Assembly (NCBI RefSeq): GCF_025698945.1
Contig: NZ_JAILWM010000003.1
Coordinates: 181,091 to 245,090 of the forward strand
Reading direction: 5' to 3'
Length of the DNA: 64,000 nucleotides
DNA from: Nitrosopumilus sp.
GTDB taxonomy: Archaea > Thermoproteota > Nitrososphaeria > Nitrososphaerales > Nitrosopumilaceae
This document shows positions 17,641-26,537 of the stretch, piece after piece (position 1 is the stretch's first letter; the number at the start of each line of letters is the position of its first letter). The notes beneath the pieces are model-generated. The model saw only the letters and a program-made list of their open reading frames with translations. It was not told the origin of the DNA and did no database searches. Both the position numbers and the translations under genes were made by a program.

Positions 17641-18648
17641 ATGAAAATGAGACTGGCAGGATTACTAGCGTTTGCATTGTTATCCGTATCTGTTCTTTCT
17701 TATGGTATTAATGGCTCTGTTTTTGCAACTAGTGATCCAAATCCTGCATTATCAGTTGCATCTGACACGGAGATTTATACAAATGGTGCAAATGTTAAAG
17801 TCACAGGAAAAATCAAAGGCTATGATCCTAACTTTGGAAAAGGACTTACTTTTATTATTACATCTCCCGATAACAATATTGTTGGAATTGGACAAATAAC
17901 TCCAAATTCTGATGGTTCATTTTCAAAATCTTTCGTTGCTGGTGGGCCTTTATGGAAACTAAATGGTGATTACGCAATTCAATTTCATTATGGAGCCGAC
18001 GAATCAAATATTACAATTAATTATGTTGGAGGAGAGCAAGTTATTAGCAAACCAACGCCAGAACCTCCTGTAACCTGTCCTTCTGGTGAAACATTAGTAA
18101 ATGGAAAATGTATGACTAAAGAACCAGAACCTCCTGTAACCTGTCCTTCTGGTGAAACATTAGTAAATGGAAAATGTATGACTAAAGAACCAGAACCTCC
18201 AACATGTGGTGCTGGAACAGAATTAGTAAATGGAATTTGTCAAGTGGTAAAAACTGAAAAACCAGGTGGAGGTTGTTTAATTGCAACAGCAGCATATGGT
18301 ACTGAGCTTGCACCACAAGTTCAATTCCTTAGAGAAATTAGAGATAATACAGTAATGAGTACTTCTTCAGGAGCAGCATTCATGTCTGGATTTAACCAAT
18401 TATACTATTCATTTTCACCAACAATAGCTGATATGGAAAGAGAAAATCCAATGTTCCAAGAAGTTGTTAGAGCATTTATCACACCTATGATTTCAACTCT
18501 ATCAATTATGACACTTGCCGATGATGGTTCTGAAGTTGAGGTGCTAGGATTGGGAATTTCTGTAATTGCATTAAATTTGGGAATGTATATTGCTGCACCT
18601 GCACTGATTGGATTCAAGGTTCACAAACATTTCAAGTCTAGAAAATAA
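17641..18648 (+). CDS. Exported protein with Ig-like domain, Cys repeats and CFI-box C-terminus
   Basis: A 335-residue surface protein. Signal peptide about 1-29 (LAGLLAFALLSVSVL). An Ig-like domain follows (SDTEIYTNGANVKVTGKI through IQFHYG), the same type found in the PEFG-CTERM proteins at 25.7-29.5 kb. Next come three Cys-containing repeats; the first two of 22 residues (CPSGETLVNGKCMTKEPEPP) are identical. The C-terminal third begins GGGCLIATAAYGTELAPQV, the CFI-box-CTERM signature, and ends in a hydrophobic helix (LGLGISVIALNLGMYIAAPAL) with a basic tail. The TATA-like TACATAAATA at 17611 lies about 26 bp before the start. Function unknown; probably anchored in the membrane by its C-terminus. 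Confidence 0.82.
   Translation: MKMRLAGLLAFALLSVSVLSYGINGSVFATSDPNPALSVASDTEIYTNGANVKVTGKIKGYDPNFGKGLTFIITSPDNNIVGIGQITPNSDGSFSKSFVAGGPLWKLNGDYAIQFHYGADESNITINYVGGEQVISKPTPEPPVTCPSGETLVNGKCMTKEPEPPVTCPSGETLVNGKCMTKEPEPPTCGAGTELVNGICQVVKTEKPGGGCLIATAAYGTELAPQVQFLREIRDNTVMSTSSGAAFMSGFNQLYYSFSPTIADMERENPMFQEVVRAFITPMISTLSIMTLADDGSEVEVLGLGISVIALNLGMYIAAPALIGFKVHKHFKSRK
18061..18192 (+). repeat. 66-bp tandem duplication inside the CFI-box gene
   Basis: Two identical 66-bp units start at 18061 and 18127, each coding 22 residues with two Cys. A third, shorter and diverged unit follows. Identity at the DNA level indicates a recent tandem duplication. Confidence 0.9.
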
Positions 18649-18696
18649 TTATCATTTTCTAGTAGGTTATTATACTCAAACACATCATCTTAGATA

Positions 18697-19020
18697 ATGC
18701 ATATTGAATATGAAGAATTTGACACTATAGAAGATATTTTCATGTATATGGCATCTGCTGCCCCTCCGATGAAAAATACAATGCCCATTAATTCTTACAA
18801 GGGATATGTGATGTCCTTTATTCCTCTTAGTCCTTCTAATGGAGACACATACTTGATGATTTATTCAAAGGGTTCTCTTGATCCAGGAATTTATGAATTT
18901 GATGTATCATCTAAATCCTACAAAAAAGTAGAGTCTATTGAAAGAGCCGACAAAGTTTATTTTATTTCTCTATCACCAAAGCGAAATACAATTGCAGATT
19001 TTGCAATTGACAAACTATAG
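18697..19020 (+). CDS. Conserved-looking hypothetical protein (107 aa)
   Basis: A soluble 107-residue protein starting MHIEYEEFDTIEDIFMYM. It alternates hydrophobic and polar residues as in a small alpha/beta fold (YVMSFIPLSP, DTYLMIYSKGS, VYFISLSPKRN). No Cys and no known motif; I do not recognise it. It overlaps the 3' end of the convergent radical SAM gene by 6 bp. Codon use matches its neighbours, so I take it as real. Confidence 0.6.
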   Translation: MHIEYEEFDTIEDIFMYMASAAPPMKNTMPINSYKGYVMSFIPLSPSNGDTYLMIYSKGSLDPGIYEFDVSSKSYKKVESIERADKVYFISLSPKRNTIADFAIDKL

Positions 19021-20595
19021 TTTCTTTGTCTGAATTTTAGGAGCAGATACAGATCTACTTCTAGCATATTTGTCAATTATCTCATCTGGTGTTCTACCAT
19101 TGAAGAGATCTTTGCACAACCCTCTTAGGTATCTCATGATTGCCCAAGTTCCTGCTTTAAGAATTCCATACATAAAGACCTTCATAGGTGGTCCATAGGT
19201 CTTGTTTCTTAGGATGATTGGAATAATGTCATTGATTACTCTGAGATTATTTTCCCAGCATTTCCAAAACAATGTAAACTGAGCCTCATTCAAATTTCCA
19301 AAGTGCATTGAATTCTTTTCACTAAAGTCTTGGTAGAGTAAAGGAGCTACTAATCCTCTGAAATCCATCTCTCTAAAGTCACTCATCATATCAATTGTGT
19401 ATTGAATATCATCTGGGGTTTCATCAGGCCAACCAATTATGATGGTTGCAGCTGGGAACCAATGATTTTCATTTAGAATCTTTGCTCCCTCTCTTACAAC
19501 ACTGCCCCATTCTTCAGGTGCAAATGGTTTAGTTTTAACTCCAAGATGTTTTTTTACCATTGCAGGTGCAACTGTTTCAATTCCTAAATTTGTTGCAAGC
19601 CATCTACCTGTTTGATCTTGTTGATTGATATGTGATATTTGTTGCATCAAGGTAGGATCTGCTGCAACTGCTGAAAATGTCATATGTGTAGTACCTACAA
19701 AGTTAGCACCTAACCCTTTCAATCCCTTCCATAAATCAGTAATAGCTTCTCTGTTTGGAACAAAATCCCTATTATCGCATCCATAAAGTAACATCTCATC
19801 TGAATGTAACCAAATCGAATCAAATCCATAATCTAAATTAATTTTAGCCTCATGTTGTAATCTTTCTAATGGTAAATCTTTTTTTGAACGTTTGTTTACA
19901 TCACAAAAGTCACACCCTCTTCCACATCCTCTCATTGCTTCAATTAGAGAATTGATGGTAGGTCCTTCAATAATTGGAATATTTTCTAGGTTTCTAACAA
20001 AGCAATGCATTAATTCTGGTGCATCTCCTTTCTCTAGATCTTGAAACAGATCTACTGCTAATTCATCTGCTTCACCTACAACTACAGTATCTAATCCGTG
20101 AATTTTCATTCTGTCTGATTTTGCTAATTCCCATGCTCCGTTTCCGCCTACAACTACTTTGAAATCATATTTCTTTTTTAGCTGAATTATACTTGCACAC
20201 ATTTTTTTAAATTTCATTGCAACATATGATAATTTTTCAGGTGACATTGTTGTAGTAACTGGAGCCATACCAAGTGGATCCATGACATTAATTCCAACAA
20301 CTTTGGTGTCTGGACCAATTGATTTATGTAACATTTCAGGATGTGCTAAGAAGACATCTTCTCGTTTGTATCCTCCCTGTATTAATGAGCTCTCTACTCT
20401 TCTTAATCCAACTTGAGCAACTTTGACTTCTCCAGTAATTGGGTCTGTTTCTACAGATGGACAGAAAACTTTGTCAAAAACCCATTCTGGTAGAACTTCA
20501 TATGGTCCACACGCAATAAACCCATAAAGAAAATTTCCTCTATAATTTGTCATTAAACTACGATCAGCAGTTAATACAATACGTTTGCCGGCCAA
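19015..20595 (-). CDS. B12-binding-domain radical SAM protein, candidate GDGT ring synthase (Grs-like)
   Basis: A 526-residue enzyme. The N-terminal ~200 residues have a cobalamin-binding-like Rossmann fold (VVGINVMDPLG, KVVVGGNGAWE, TVVVGEADELA) without an obvious DxHxxG. The radical SAM motif is C224-x3-C228-x2-C231 (RGCGRGCDFCDVN), binding a 4Fe-4S cluster and SAM. A C-terminal ~120-residue domain follows, rich in Trp, Tyr and Met (FWKCWENNLRV, YGILKAGTWAIMRYL). B12-radical SAM proteins of this layout include GrsA/GrsB, which form cyclopentane rings in archaeal GDGT lipids. The specific assignment is inference. TTG start at 20595, with TATA-like TATATAAC about 28 bp upstream, so probably leaderless. 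Confidence 0.7.
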   Translation of the reverse strand: MAGKRIVLTADRSLMTNYRGNFLYGFIACGPYEVLPEWVFDKVFCPSVETDPITGEVKVAQVGLRRVESSLIQGGYKREDVFLAHPEMLHKSIGPDTKVVGINVMDPLGMAPVTTTMSPEKLSYVAMKFKKMCASIIQLKKKYDFKVVVGGNGAWELAKSDRMKIHGLDTVVVGEADELAVDLFQDLEKGDAPELMHCFVRNLENIPIIEGPTINSLIEAMRGCGRGCDFCDVNKRSKKDLPLERLQHEAKINLDYGFDSIWLHSDEMLLYGCDNRDFVPNREAITDLWKGLKGLGANFVGTTHMTFSAVAADPTLMQQISHINQQDQTGRWLATNLGIETVAPAMVKKHLGVKTKPFAPEEWGSVVREGAKILNENHWFPAATIIIGWPDETPDDIQYTIDMMSDFREMDFRGLVAPLLYQDFSEKNSMHFGNLNEAQFTLFWKCWENNLRVINDIIPIILRNKTYGPPMKVFMYGILKAGTWAIMRYLRGLCKDLFNGRTPDEIIDKYARSRSVSAPKIQTKKL

Positions 20596-20618
20596 CTACA
20601 AAACTTCGTTAAAGTATG

Positions 20619-20626
20619 TTATATAT
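20619..20626 (-). promoter_or_regulatory. TATA box for the radical SAM gene
   Basis: On the minus strand TATATAAC is centred about 28 bp before the TTG at 20595, spacing that fits a leaderless transcript and supports this non-ATG start. Confidence 0.5.
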
Positions 20627-20674
20627 GATTTACGAGGATAACTTGCTTTGATAGTTGTAAATTTTTTAATTATT

Positions 20675-21448
20675 TTATTTCTTAATTTTTGCTCTATTTG
20701 CAATGTTTGCAGCAATTCCTCCTGCAGCAATACCGTTGTCGATATTGACTATTGCTAATCCCAATGAGCAGCTTTGAAGCATTGACGCAAGAGCCGCAAT
20801 TCCTTTTTCTCCATACCCATATCCAACTGATGTTGGGATGCCAATTATTGGAATGTCTATCATGGTGGCAACAAGTGTAGCTAACGCGCCCTCCATTCCA
20901 GCTGCCACGATAATACAATCAACATCTTCATTGATCATTTCTTTTAAAATTGGAAAAATTCTCTGGATTCCTGCAACTCCTACATCATAACTTGTAATAC
21001 ATTTACAATTCATTGCTTCACACATCAATCTCGATTCTTCTGCAACTCCAATATCTGATGTTCCCGCAGTTATAATTCCAACTTTGCCACCATAAAATTT
21101 TAATGGTTTTTTGTATAATAGTATGGATGATGATCTATCTCCTTTTTTCAAATTAACTTTTAATTTCTTTGAATAGTCTAAAATTTTGGGATAGTCTTCT
21201 TTTTTTATTCTTGATACAATCACTGCATTTGTTTTTTCTAGAGTTTTTTTGATGATTTTCTTGATTTCATCTAATTCTTTTGTTTCGGCAAAAATTACTT
21301 CTGGAATCCCTCTTCTCTTTTGCCTATTAATATCAATTTTAGCAAACCCTTCAACTTCTTCTATTGAATATAATGAAAGAAGTTTTTTTGCATTATTTAC
21401 AGAAATCTTACCTTCTTTCAATGATTCTAAAATTTTTTGAATTTCCAA
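20675..21448 (-). CDS. larB: LarB, nickel-pincer nucleotide cofactor biosynthesis carboxylase/hydrolase
   Basis: In the known pathway LarB carboxylates the pyridinium ring of nicotinic acid adenine dinucleotide and releases AMP, the first step of the nickel-pincer nucleotide (NPN). This 257-residue protein has the AIR-carboxylase (PurE)-like C-terminal domain: GIITAGTSDIGVAEE, SYDVGVAGIQRI, IVAAGMEGALATLVA, GIPTSVGYGYGEKG, and NIDNGIAAGGIAANIANR. The N-terminal ~110 residues match the LarB extension rather than PurE. It lies 33 bp downstream of malate dehydrogenase on the same strand; larC and larE sit just beyond on the other strand. Start ATG 21448. Confidence 0.9.
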   Translation of the reverse strand: MEIQKILESLKEGKISVNNAKKLLSLYSIEEVEGFAKIDINRQKRRGIPEVIFAETKELDEIKKIIKKTLEKTNAVIVSRIKKEDYPKILDYSKKLKVNLKKGDRSSSILLYKKPLKFYGGKVGIITAGTSDIGVAEESRLMCEAMNCKCITSYDVGVAGIQRIFPILKEMINEDVDCIIVAAGMEGALATLVATMIDIPIIGIPTSVGYGYGEKGIAALASMLQSCSLGLAIVNIDNGIAAGGIAANIANRAKIKK

Positions 21449-21481
21449 TGGTTGTTTTTCTTTAATTGGATAAAAAAATGC

Positions 21482-22396
21482 TTAGATCTCTATTCCTGAA
21501 ATTGCACTCTTTACACTGTCAACTGCTTTATCAAAAACTTGTTTTTCTTCATCATTTAGATCCAATTCAATAATTCTCTCTACACCGTTTTTACCAATAA
21601 CTGCTGGAACACCTATTGTGACATCAGAATGACCATACTCCCCATTAAGATATGTAGCTACTGGAATGACTTGCTTTCTATCTCTGACTACTGATTCTAT
21701 AATTGCTGAAATTGCATTACCCGGGGCATGCACTGTGGCCCCTTTTAGCTCAATAACTTTTGCAGCAACTTGCTTGGTGTTTAAAATTAATTCATCTAAT
21801 TTTTCTTTTGGTAGAAAAGAGGATAAAGGAATTCCAGAAACTGAGGAGAATCTTGGTAATGGCAACATGTTTTCACCATGCTCTCCGATAACAAGTGCTC
21901 TAATAGAATCACGTGAGTGACCGGTTGCTTCATGAATAAATTGTCTGAATCTAGATAAATCTAACATTCCTCCCATTCCAAAAACTCTGCTTCTATCAAA
22001 ACCTGATACTTTGTAAGTAATGTAGGCCATAGGATCCAGAGGATTTGTAACTGGAATAATCATAGAGTCGTCTGCATATTTTTTTATATTTTCTACAACA
22101 CTCTTTACAATTGAAGCATTAATTTTTAGTAAATCCATTCTTGTCATTCCTGGTTTTCTTCCAGAACCTGCAACTACTACAACAATATTTGATCCCTTCA
22201 TATCTGCAAAATCATTTGAACCCTTTACTTCTACATCTATTCCTTGTTCTGATAGCATGTGATTGATATCCATTGCCTCCCCCTGAGGTAGTCCTTCAGC
22301 AACATCTAGAAGCAATATTTTATCATCTAATCTTTTTAATGCAGAGAATAAAGCAGCATCTCCACCTACTTTACCAGAACCAATTATTGTAATCAT
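21482..22396 (-). CDS. mdh: Malate dehydrogenase (LDH/MDH superfamily)
   Basis: Oxidises malate to oxaloacetate with NAD(P)+, or the reverse in carbon fixation. 304 residues. The N-terminal nucleotide fold is [12 protein letters not shown]; acidic [14 protein letters not shown] follows. Catalytic features include [14 protein letters not shown], the Arg-containing [15 protein letters not shown], and the catalytic His in [13 protein letters not shown]. The form resembles the LDH-like malate dehydrogenases of archaea. It is the first gene of the mdh-larB unit and is divergent from larC, separated by 89 bp. The link with the nickel-pincer genes raises the possibility of a malate or 2-hydroxyacid racemase in the pathway. 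Confidence 0.9.
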   Translation of the reverse strand: MITIIGSGKVGGDAALFSALKRLDDKILLLDVAEGLPQGEAMDINHMLSEQGIDVEVKGSNDFADMKGSNIVVVVAGSGRKPGMTRMDLLKINASIVKSVVENIKKYADDSMIIPVTNPLDPMAYITYKVSGFDRSRVFGMGGMLDLSRFRQFIHEATGHSRDSIRALVIGEHGENMLPLPRFSSVSGIPLSSFLPKEKLDELILNTKQVAAKVIELKGATVHAPGNAISAIIESVVRDRKQVIPVATYLNGEYGHSDVTIGVPAVIGKNGVERIIELDLNDEEKQVFDKAVDSVKSAISGIEI

Positions 22397-22416
22397 GCAA
22401 ACCGCTGTTAATTTTC

Positions 22417-22427
22417 AATAATTAAAT
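22417..22427 (-). promoter_or_regulatory. TATA box for mdh-larB
   Basis: The minus-strand TTTAATTAT element lies about 28 bp before the mdh ATG at 22396, implying a leaderless start. It sits in the same 89-bp gap as the larC promoter. Confidence 0.5.
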
Positions 22428-22456
22428 CTAATGAAATCCAGTTCATATTAGGCGAA

Positions 22457-22464
22457 TTTATAAG
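22457..22464 (+). promoter_or_regulatory. TATA box for larC-larE-cysteine desulfurase
   Basis: TTTATAAG lies about 26 bp before the larC ATG at 22486, again with no room for a leader. It faces the mdh TATA element about 30 bp away, making a compact divergent promoter. Confidence 0.6.
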
Positions 22465-22485
22465 CATTTTTGATCTTTTTTAATT

Positions 22486-23703
22486 ATGGTATTAGTTATT
22501 GATCCTCAAATTGCAGGGATTTCAGGTGATATGTTACTATGTTCCTTAGTAGATTTAGGTGCTGATAAAAATAAAATTATTTCTGGAATTAAAAACTCTG
22601 AGAAATTCTTTCCAAATTCATCAATTAGTAAAATTGAATTTCAAAAAATCCAAAAAAATGGAGTTGAAGCTTTAGAATTAATTTTAGATGTTACTGATAA
22701 CATCCATGAAAGAAAAGGTTTAGAAATTAAACAAGCTATTGATAATTCCATTGATTCTTTAGGATTATCAGATAAAGCAAAAAAATTTGCTAATTCCTGT
22801 ATTTCTACTCTAATTACATCTGAATCCATAATTCATGGGATATCTGAAGATTCTGTACATTTTCATGAGGCATCAAGTATTGACACTCTTGTAGATATTG
22901 TTGGAATTACAATTGCATTAGAAGATTTGAATTTGCTTGATGAAAAAACTGTTTGTCTGCCTGTATCCGTTGGATCTGGTACTGTAACTTTTTCTCATGG
23001 AACAATGTCTAATCCAGCTAGTGCTGTTCTTGAAATTTTTAAAAAATCTAATCTGATCATTAAAGGAACCCCTACAAATGAAGAATTAACTACTCCAACA
23101 GGCGCCTGTGTTTTAGTTAATTTAACAAATACTTCCATAGAATATTATCCAAAAATGAAAATTGACTCCATTGGATATGGTGCTGGGCAGAAAAATTTTG
23201 ATTCATTTTCAAATGTTTTGAAACTTATCCGCGGAACTGAGGATAAATTTGAAATTGATTCAGTGAAGGTTTTGGAGACTAATGTGGATGATGTTTCAGG
23301 AGAAATATTGGGCAACCTAATTGAAAAACTAATGGATAAAGGGGCAAAGGACGTTTCAATTTATCATGGAATTACAAAGAAAGGAAGACCAACAAATCTT
23401 GTCACTGTAATCTGTGATGATAAAAGAGTTGATAATTTAGTTGATACTCTAGTTCTTGAAACTGGCACGCTTGGAATTAGGATTTTTGAATCTAATCGAT
23501 TTATTGTACCTCGAATTTCAGATAGTATTTCTTTAACATTAAATGAAGAAACATTTGAAGTTCACTTTAAAAAATCTACTTTTAAAGGAAAAACAGATTT
23601 TAAAATTGAATTTGATGACTTGAAAAAAATCTCTAACACTATTGACAAATCAATTAAAGAAACCGAGTCATTATTAAGAAAGAAAATTGAAAAACTAGAG
23701 TAA
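22486..23703 (+). CDS. larC: LarC, nickel-inserting enzyme for the nickel-pincer cofactor
   Basis: LarC is a CTP-dependent cyclometallase that inserts nickel into the dithio-pyridinium precursor. The 405-residue protein matches the TIGR00299/LarC family: IDPQIAGISGDMLLCSLVDLG at the start (first 20: IDPQIAGISGDMLLCSLVDL), GISEDSVHFHEASSIDTLVDI, LPVSVGSGTVTFSHG, GTPTNEELTTPTGA, VLETNVDDVSGE and KGRPTNLVTVICD. It is one uninterrupted ORF, unlike Lactobacillus plantarum, where larC1 and larC2 are joined by frameshifting. larE follows 5 bp on. Confidence 0.92.
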   Translation: MVLVIDPQIAGISGDMLLCSLVDLGADKNKIISGIKNSEKFFPNSSISKIEFQKIQKNGVEALELILDVTDNIHERKGLEIKQAIDNSIDSLGLSDKAKKFANSCISTLITSESIIHGISEDSVHFHEASSIDTLVDIVGITIALEDLNLLDEKTVCLPVSVGSGTVTFSHGTMSNPASAVLEIFKKSNLIIKGTPTNEELTTPTGACVLVNLTNTSIEYYPKMKIDSIGYGAGQKNFDSFSNVLKLIRGTEDKFEIDSVKVLETNVDDVSGEILGNLIEKLMDKGAKDVSIYHGITKKGRPTNLVTVICDDKRVDNLVDTLVLETGTLGIRIFESNRFIVPRISDSISLTLNEETFEVHFKKSTFKGKTDFKIEFDDLKKISNTIDKSIKETESLLRKKIEKLE

Positions 23704-23708
23704 TAACA

Positions 23709-24506
23709 ATGTCAAAAATTGATGAACTTGTTAATTGGTTCGAAGGCAGAAATAAAGTTCTTGTTGCTTTATCTGGTGGTGTTGATAGTGCCCTTGTCGC
23801 ATATGCAGCTTTTCAAAAATTAGGAGAATCAGCTATTGCTGTAACTGCAGATTACAAAACGTTATCAAAAGAGGAATTAGATGCTTCTAAACAAATTTGC
23901 TCAGATATAGGCATTAAACAATTTCTTTTGGATTATAATGAACTAGAAAATGAAGAATTTACAAAAAATGCTCCAGATCGTTGTTTTCATTGTAGGATGG
24001 AATTAGGTTCACATTTGATAGATTTTGCTCAAGAACATGATGTGCACTTGATTGTAGATGGAACAAATATTGATGATTTAGGTGAATATAGACCTGGGAT
24101 TGAGGCATTAAAACAAAACGGTGTTAGAAGCCCTCTTGTGGAAACCAATTTTTCAAAAAATGAAATTAGAGATTCAGCAAAAATAATTGGTTTGTCTGTT
24201 TTTGATAAACCCTCTAATTCTTGTTTAGCATCCAGAATTCCATGGGGACAAAGAGTTACTGCTGAAAAATTAGCTAGAATTGAATATGGTGAAATTATTG
24301 TGAAACAACTTACAAAAGTTAACCAAGTAAGAGTACGTGACCTTCAAGGTTCTGCAAAAATAGAAGTAGAAAAAGAAATGATTTCAGTTTTTGATATTGA
24401 TATTATGAAACAATTAACTGAGAAATTAAAAATGATTGGATTCTTAAATGTAGAAATTGATCCAGAGGGTTATTCGCCAGGAAAAATTAATGTGATTGCA
24501 GATTGA
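23709..24506 (+). CDS. larE: LarE, sulfur transferase for the nickel-pincer cofactor
   Basis: LarE activates the precursor carboxylates with ATP and installs sulfur. The PP-loop SGGVDS is at 22-27. SNSCLASRIPWG carries Cys172, equivalent to the sacrificial Cys176 of L. plantarum LarE, whose sulfur is consumed to leave dehydroalanine. RCFHCR adds Cys92 and Cys95. Length 265 residues, as usual. The last 4 bp overlap the start of a cysteine desulfurase, which could supply or regenerate persulfide here. Not NAD synthetase or GuaA: the KPSNSCLASR block is LarE-specific. Confidence 0.92.
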   Translation: MSKIDELVNWFEGRNKVLVALSGGVDSALVAYAAFQKLGESAIAVTADYKTLSKEELDASKQICSDIGIKQFLLDYNELENEEFTKNAPDRCFHCRMELGSHLIDFAQEHDVHLIVDGTNIDDLGEYRPGIEALKQNGVRSPLVETNFSKNEIRDSAKIIGLSVFDKPSNSCLASRIPWGQRVTAEKLARIEYGEIIVKQLTKVNQVRVRDLQGSAKIEVEKEMISVFDIDIMKQLTEKLKMIGFLNVEIDPEGYSPGKINVIAD

Positions 24507-25663
24507 TATATTTGGATAATGCTGCATCCACTCAAATTCATGAGGATGTTTTGACTTCTATGTTGCCCTATCTTAAAGAACAATATGGAAATCCATCATC
24601 AATTCATAGATATGGCAGACTAGCTCATAAAGCAATTGAGAAAGCAAGAAAACAAATTGCTTTGTTGATTAATGCTGATCCTTCTGAAATTCTTCTAACT
24701 TCTGGTGGAACTGAATCAAATAACACTGCATTAAATGGAATTGCCTTAAAAAAACCATTATCTCGAATTATTACTTCTTCTATAGAACATGATGCTGTTT
24801 TAGAACCATGTAAAAAATTATCTAAAAATGGATTTGAAGTGATTTATCTTCCAGTAGATCATTTTGGGCTTGTCGATATTAAAGAATTGAAAAATTCAAT
24901 TTCTGAAAAAACATCTCTTGTATCAATTATGTTTGGCAATAATGAAATCGGCACAATACAACCAATTTCTGAAATTTCAAAAATATGCCAAGAATATAAA
25001 ATTCCTTTTCATACTGATGCCGTTCAAGCTGTAGGTAAAATTCCAATTGATGTTAAAGAATTAGGCATAGATTTACTCTCGATCTCATCTCACAAACTCT
25101 ATGGTCCTAAAGGAGTTGGTGCTTTGTATATCAAAAATGGACTTGATATACCTCCCTTCATTTTGGGAGGAGGTCAGGAAAATGGATTGCGTTCAGGAAC
25201 TGAAAATGTTGCAAATATTGTTGGATTTGGGATGGCATGTGAAATTGCAATGAAAAATATACATGAGAATTTTTCATACGTAAAAAATCTTCAGGAATTA
25301 TTAATTCAAAAGATATCTGATGAAATTCCTCAAGTTACATTAAATGGACATCCTCAATTAAGATTGCCTCACAATGTTCATTTTACTTTTCTTGGTGTTA
25401 ATGGAGAAGATCTTATTATAAAACTTGATGAGCATGGAATTGCAGCATCTACAGGATCTGCGTGTTCTGTAAATACACAAAAAGCATCTCATGTTTTACA
25501 GGCAATGGGATTTTCACACGAACAAATAACAGGCTCTTTAAGATTGACTATTGGAATTTATAATAATCAAAAGGAAATTGATCAAACAGTTGATGTTCTC
25601 AAAAAAATCATTGTTGAATTACGTGCAGTTTCCCCATTTAAAGAGAAATACTCTTTTGTTTAA
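24503..25663 (+). CDS. Cysteine desulfurase (NifS/IscS family)
   Basis: PLP enzyme releasing sulfur from cysteine as a protein persulfide. 386 residues from ATG 24503, overlapping larE by 4 bp (ATGA). Key parts: MIYLDNAASTQ, SGGTESNN, HTDAVQAVGKI, the PLP Lys198 in SSHKLYGPKG, and the persulfide Cys321 in STGSACSVNTQ. The short loop around the Cys resembles group I (NifS/IscS) enzymes. Position in the larC-larE run suggests it feeds LarE; a general Fe-S or tRNA-thiolation role is also possible. Confidence 0.92.
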   Translation: MIYLDNAASTQIHEDVLTSMLPYLKEQYGNPSSIHRYGRLAHKAIEKARKQIALLINADPSEILLTSGGTESNNTALNGIALKKPLSRIITSSIEHDAVLEPCKKLSKNGFEVIYLPVDHFGLVDIKELKNSISEKTSLVSIMFGNNEIGTIQPISEISKICQEYKIPFHTDAVQAVGKIPIDVKELGIDLLSISSHKLYGPKGVGALYIKNGLDIPPFILGGGQENGLRSGTENVANIVGFGMACEIAMKNIHENFSYVKNLQELLIQKISDEIPQVTLNGHPQLRLPHNVHFTFLGVNGEDLIIKLDEHGIAASTGSACSVNTQKASHVLQAMGFSHEQITGSLRLTIGIYNNQKEIDQTVDVLKKIIVELRAVSPFKEKYSFV

Positions 25664-25664
25664 A

Positions 25665-26486
25665 TTAGTAATTAATTTGTAATTTGTTTCGTGAAACTAA
25701 AATTGTTGATAAAATTCCTATGGTTAGAATTATTAGAACAATAGTTCCAAATTCTGGAACAACATAAGTTCCAATTACTTCAATATCTGAATCATCCTGT
25801 TCGAAGTTTATGGTAATTATTCTAGAATCTGCATGTACAACTGATTCCTGATATGGGGCCTCTATTCCATCAATTAGTATGATAAATGCATCATCTTTAC
25901 CATCTTGTTTTTCAGCGCCTATGAATTCTCTAGGTAAATCTAATGTTATAGTTCCTTTATCTGTGGCATCTACCTGGACTATTAATGCAAAAATATCCGA
26001 ATCTACTATCATATCAATTACTGATCCTCCTTTGATGCTGTATTCTACATCAAATGTACCTTGATTTCCAGCATCTACTTCAAAAATTTCTGTTGTTGTA
26101 AATGATTTTGATTTTGGACTATAGTCAAATTCAGCTTCAGCTATATTTCCTTCTCCATATGAGACTCTAACTGTGTATACTCCAGCATTTTTCCAAAGAG
26201 GACCTTCTGCAATAACTGTGTGTGAATAACTTCCATCTTTTGCTACGCTAATCTGTGCAATATCTACTAAATTTCCTTGAGAAAACAATTGTAATGTAAC
26301 TGGCGTATCACCCACTTTAGTTAAAACAATTCCAGAAATAACAATCGTATCACCTTCATCATAAAGATTATCATCTGTTTGAACAGAAATTAAAGATTCT
26401 TGTGCAAATGCTGTTCCAGTTGAAAATATTAACAAAGAAATTATTCCATAAACTATTCTAGAATCCACAACGTTTGAAATGCACAT
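25665..26486 (-). CDS. PEFG-CTERM surface protein 1
   Basis: 273 residues. Signal peptide to about 28 (IVYGIISLLIFSTGTAFA). An Ig-like domain (TDDNLYDEGDTIVISGIV to VRVSYGEG) is followed by a second beta domain holding DDAFIILIDGIEAPY and IEVIGTYVVPEFG. The C-terminus is the PEFG-CTERM sorting signal: VPEFG, a hydrophobic helix and a basic end, presumed to be cut by an archaeosortase-type enzyme and joined to a membrane lipid. Unlike the three neighbours its tail (LIILTIGILSTILVSRNKL) is diverged. It ends 1 bp from the convergent cysteine desulfurase. Confidence 0.85.
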   Translation of the reverse strand: MCISNVVDSRIVYGIISLLIFSTGTAFAQESLISVQTDDNLYDEGDTIVISGIVLTKVGDTPVTLQLFSQGNLVDIAQISVAKDGSYSHTVIAEGPLWKNAGVYTVRVSYGEGNIAEAEFDYSPKSKSFTTTEIFEVDAGNQGTFDVEYSIKGGSVIDMIVDSDIFALIVQVDATDKGTITLDLPREFIGAEKQDGKDDAFIILIDGIEAPYQESVVHADSRIITINFEQDDSDIEVIGTYVVPEFGTIVLIILTIGILSTILVSRNKLQINY

Positions 26487-26537
26487 TTGTATATTTCCTT
26501 TACTATTAAAAATGAAAAAATGAAAAAAGTTGTGATT

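Noticed and set aside
23709..24506. NAD synthetase or GMP synthase for the PP-loop protein
   Set aside because: The SNSCLASR segment and position after larC identify LarE.
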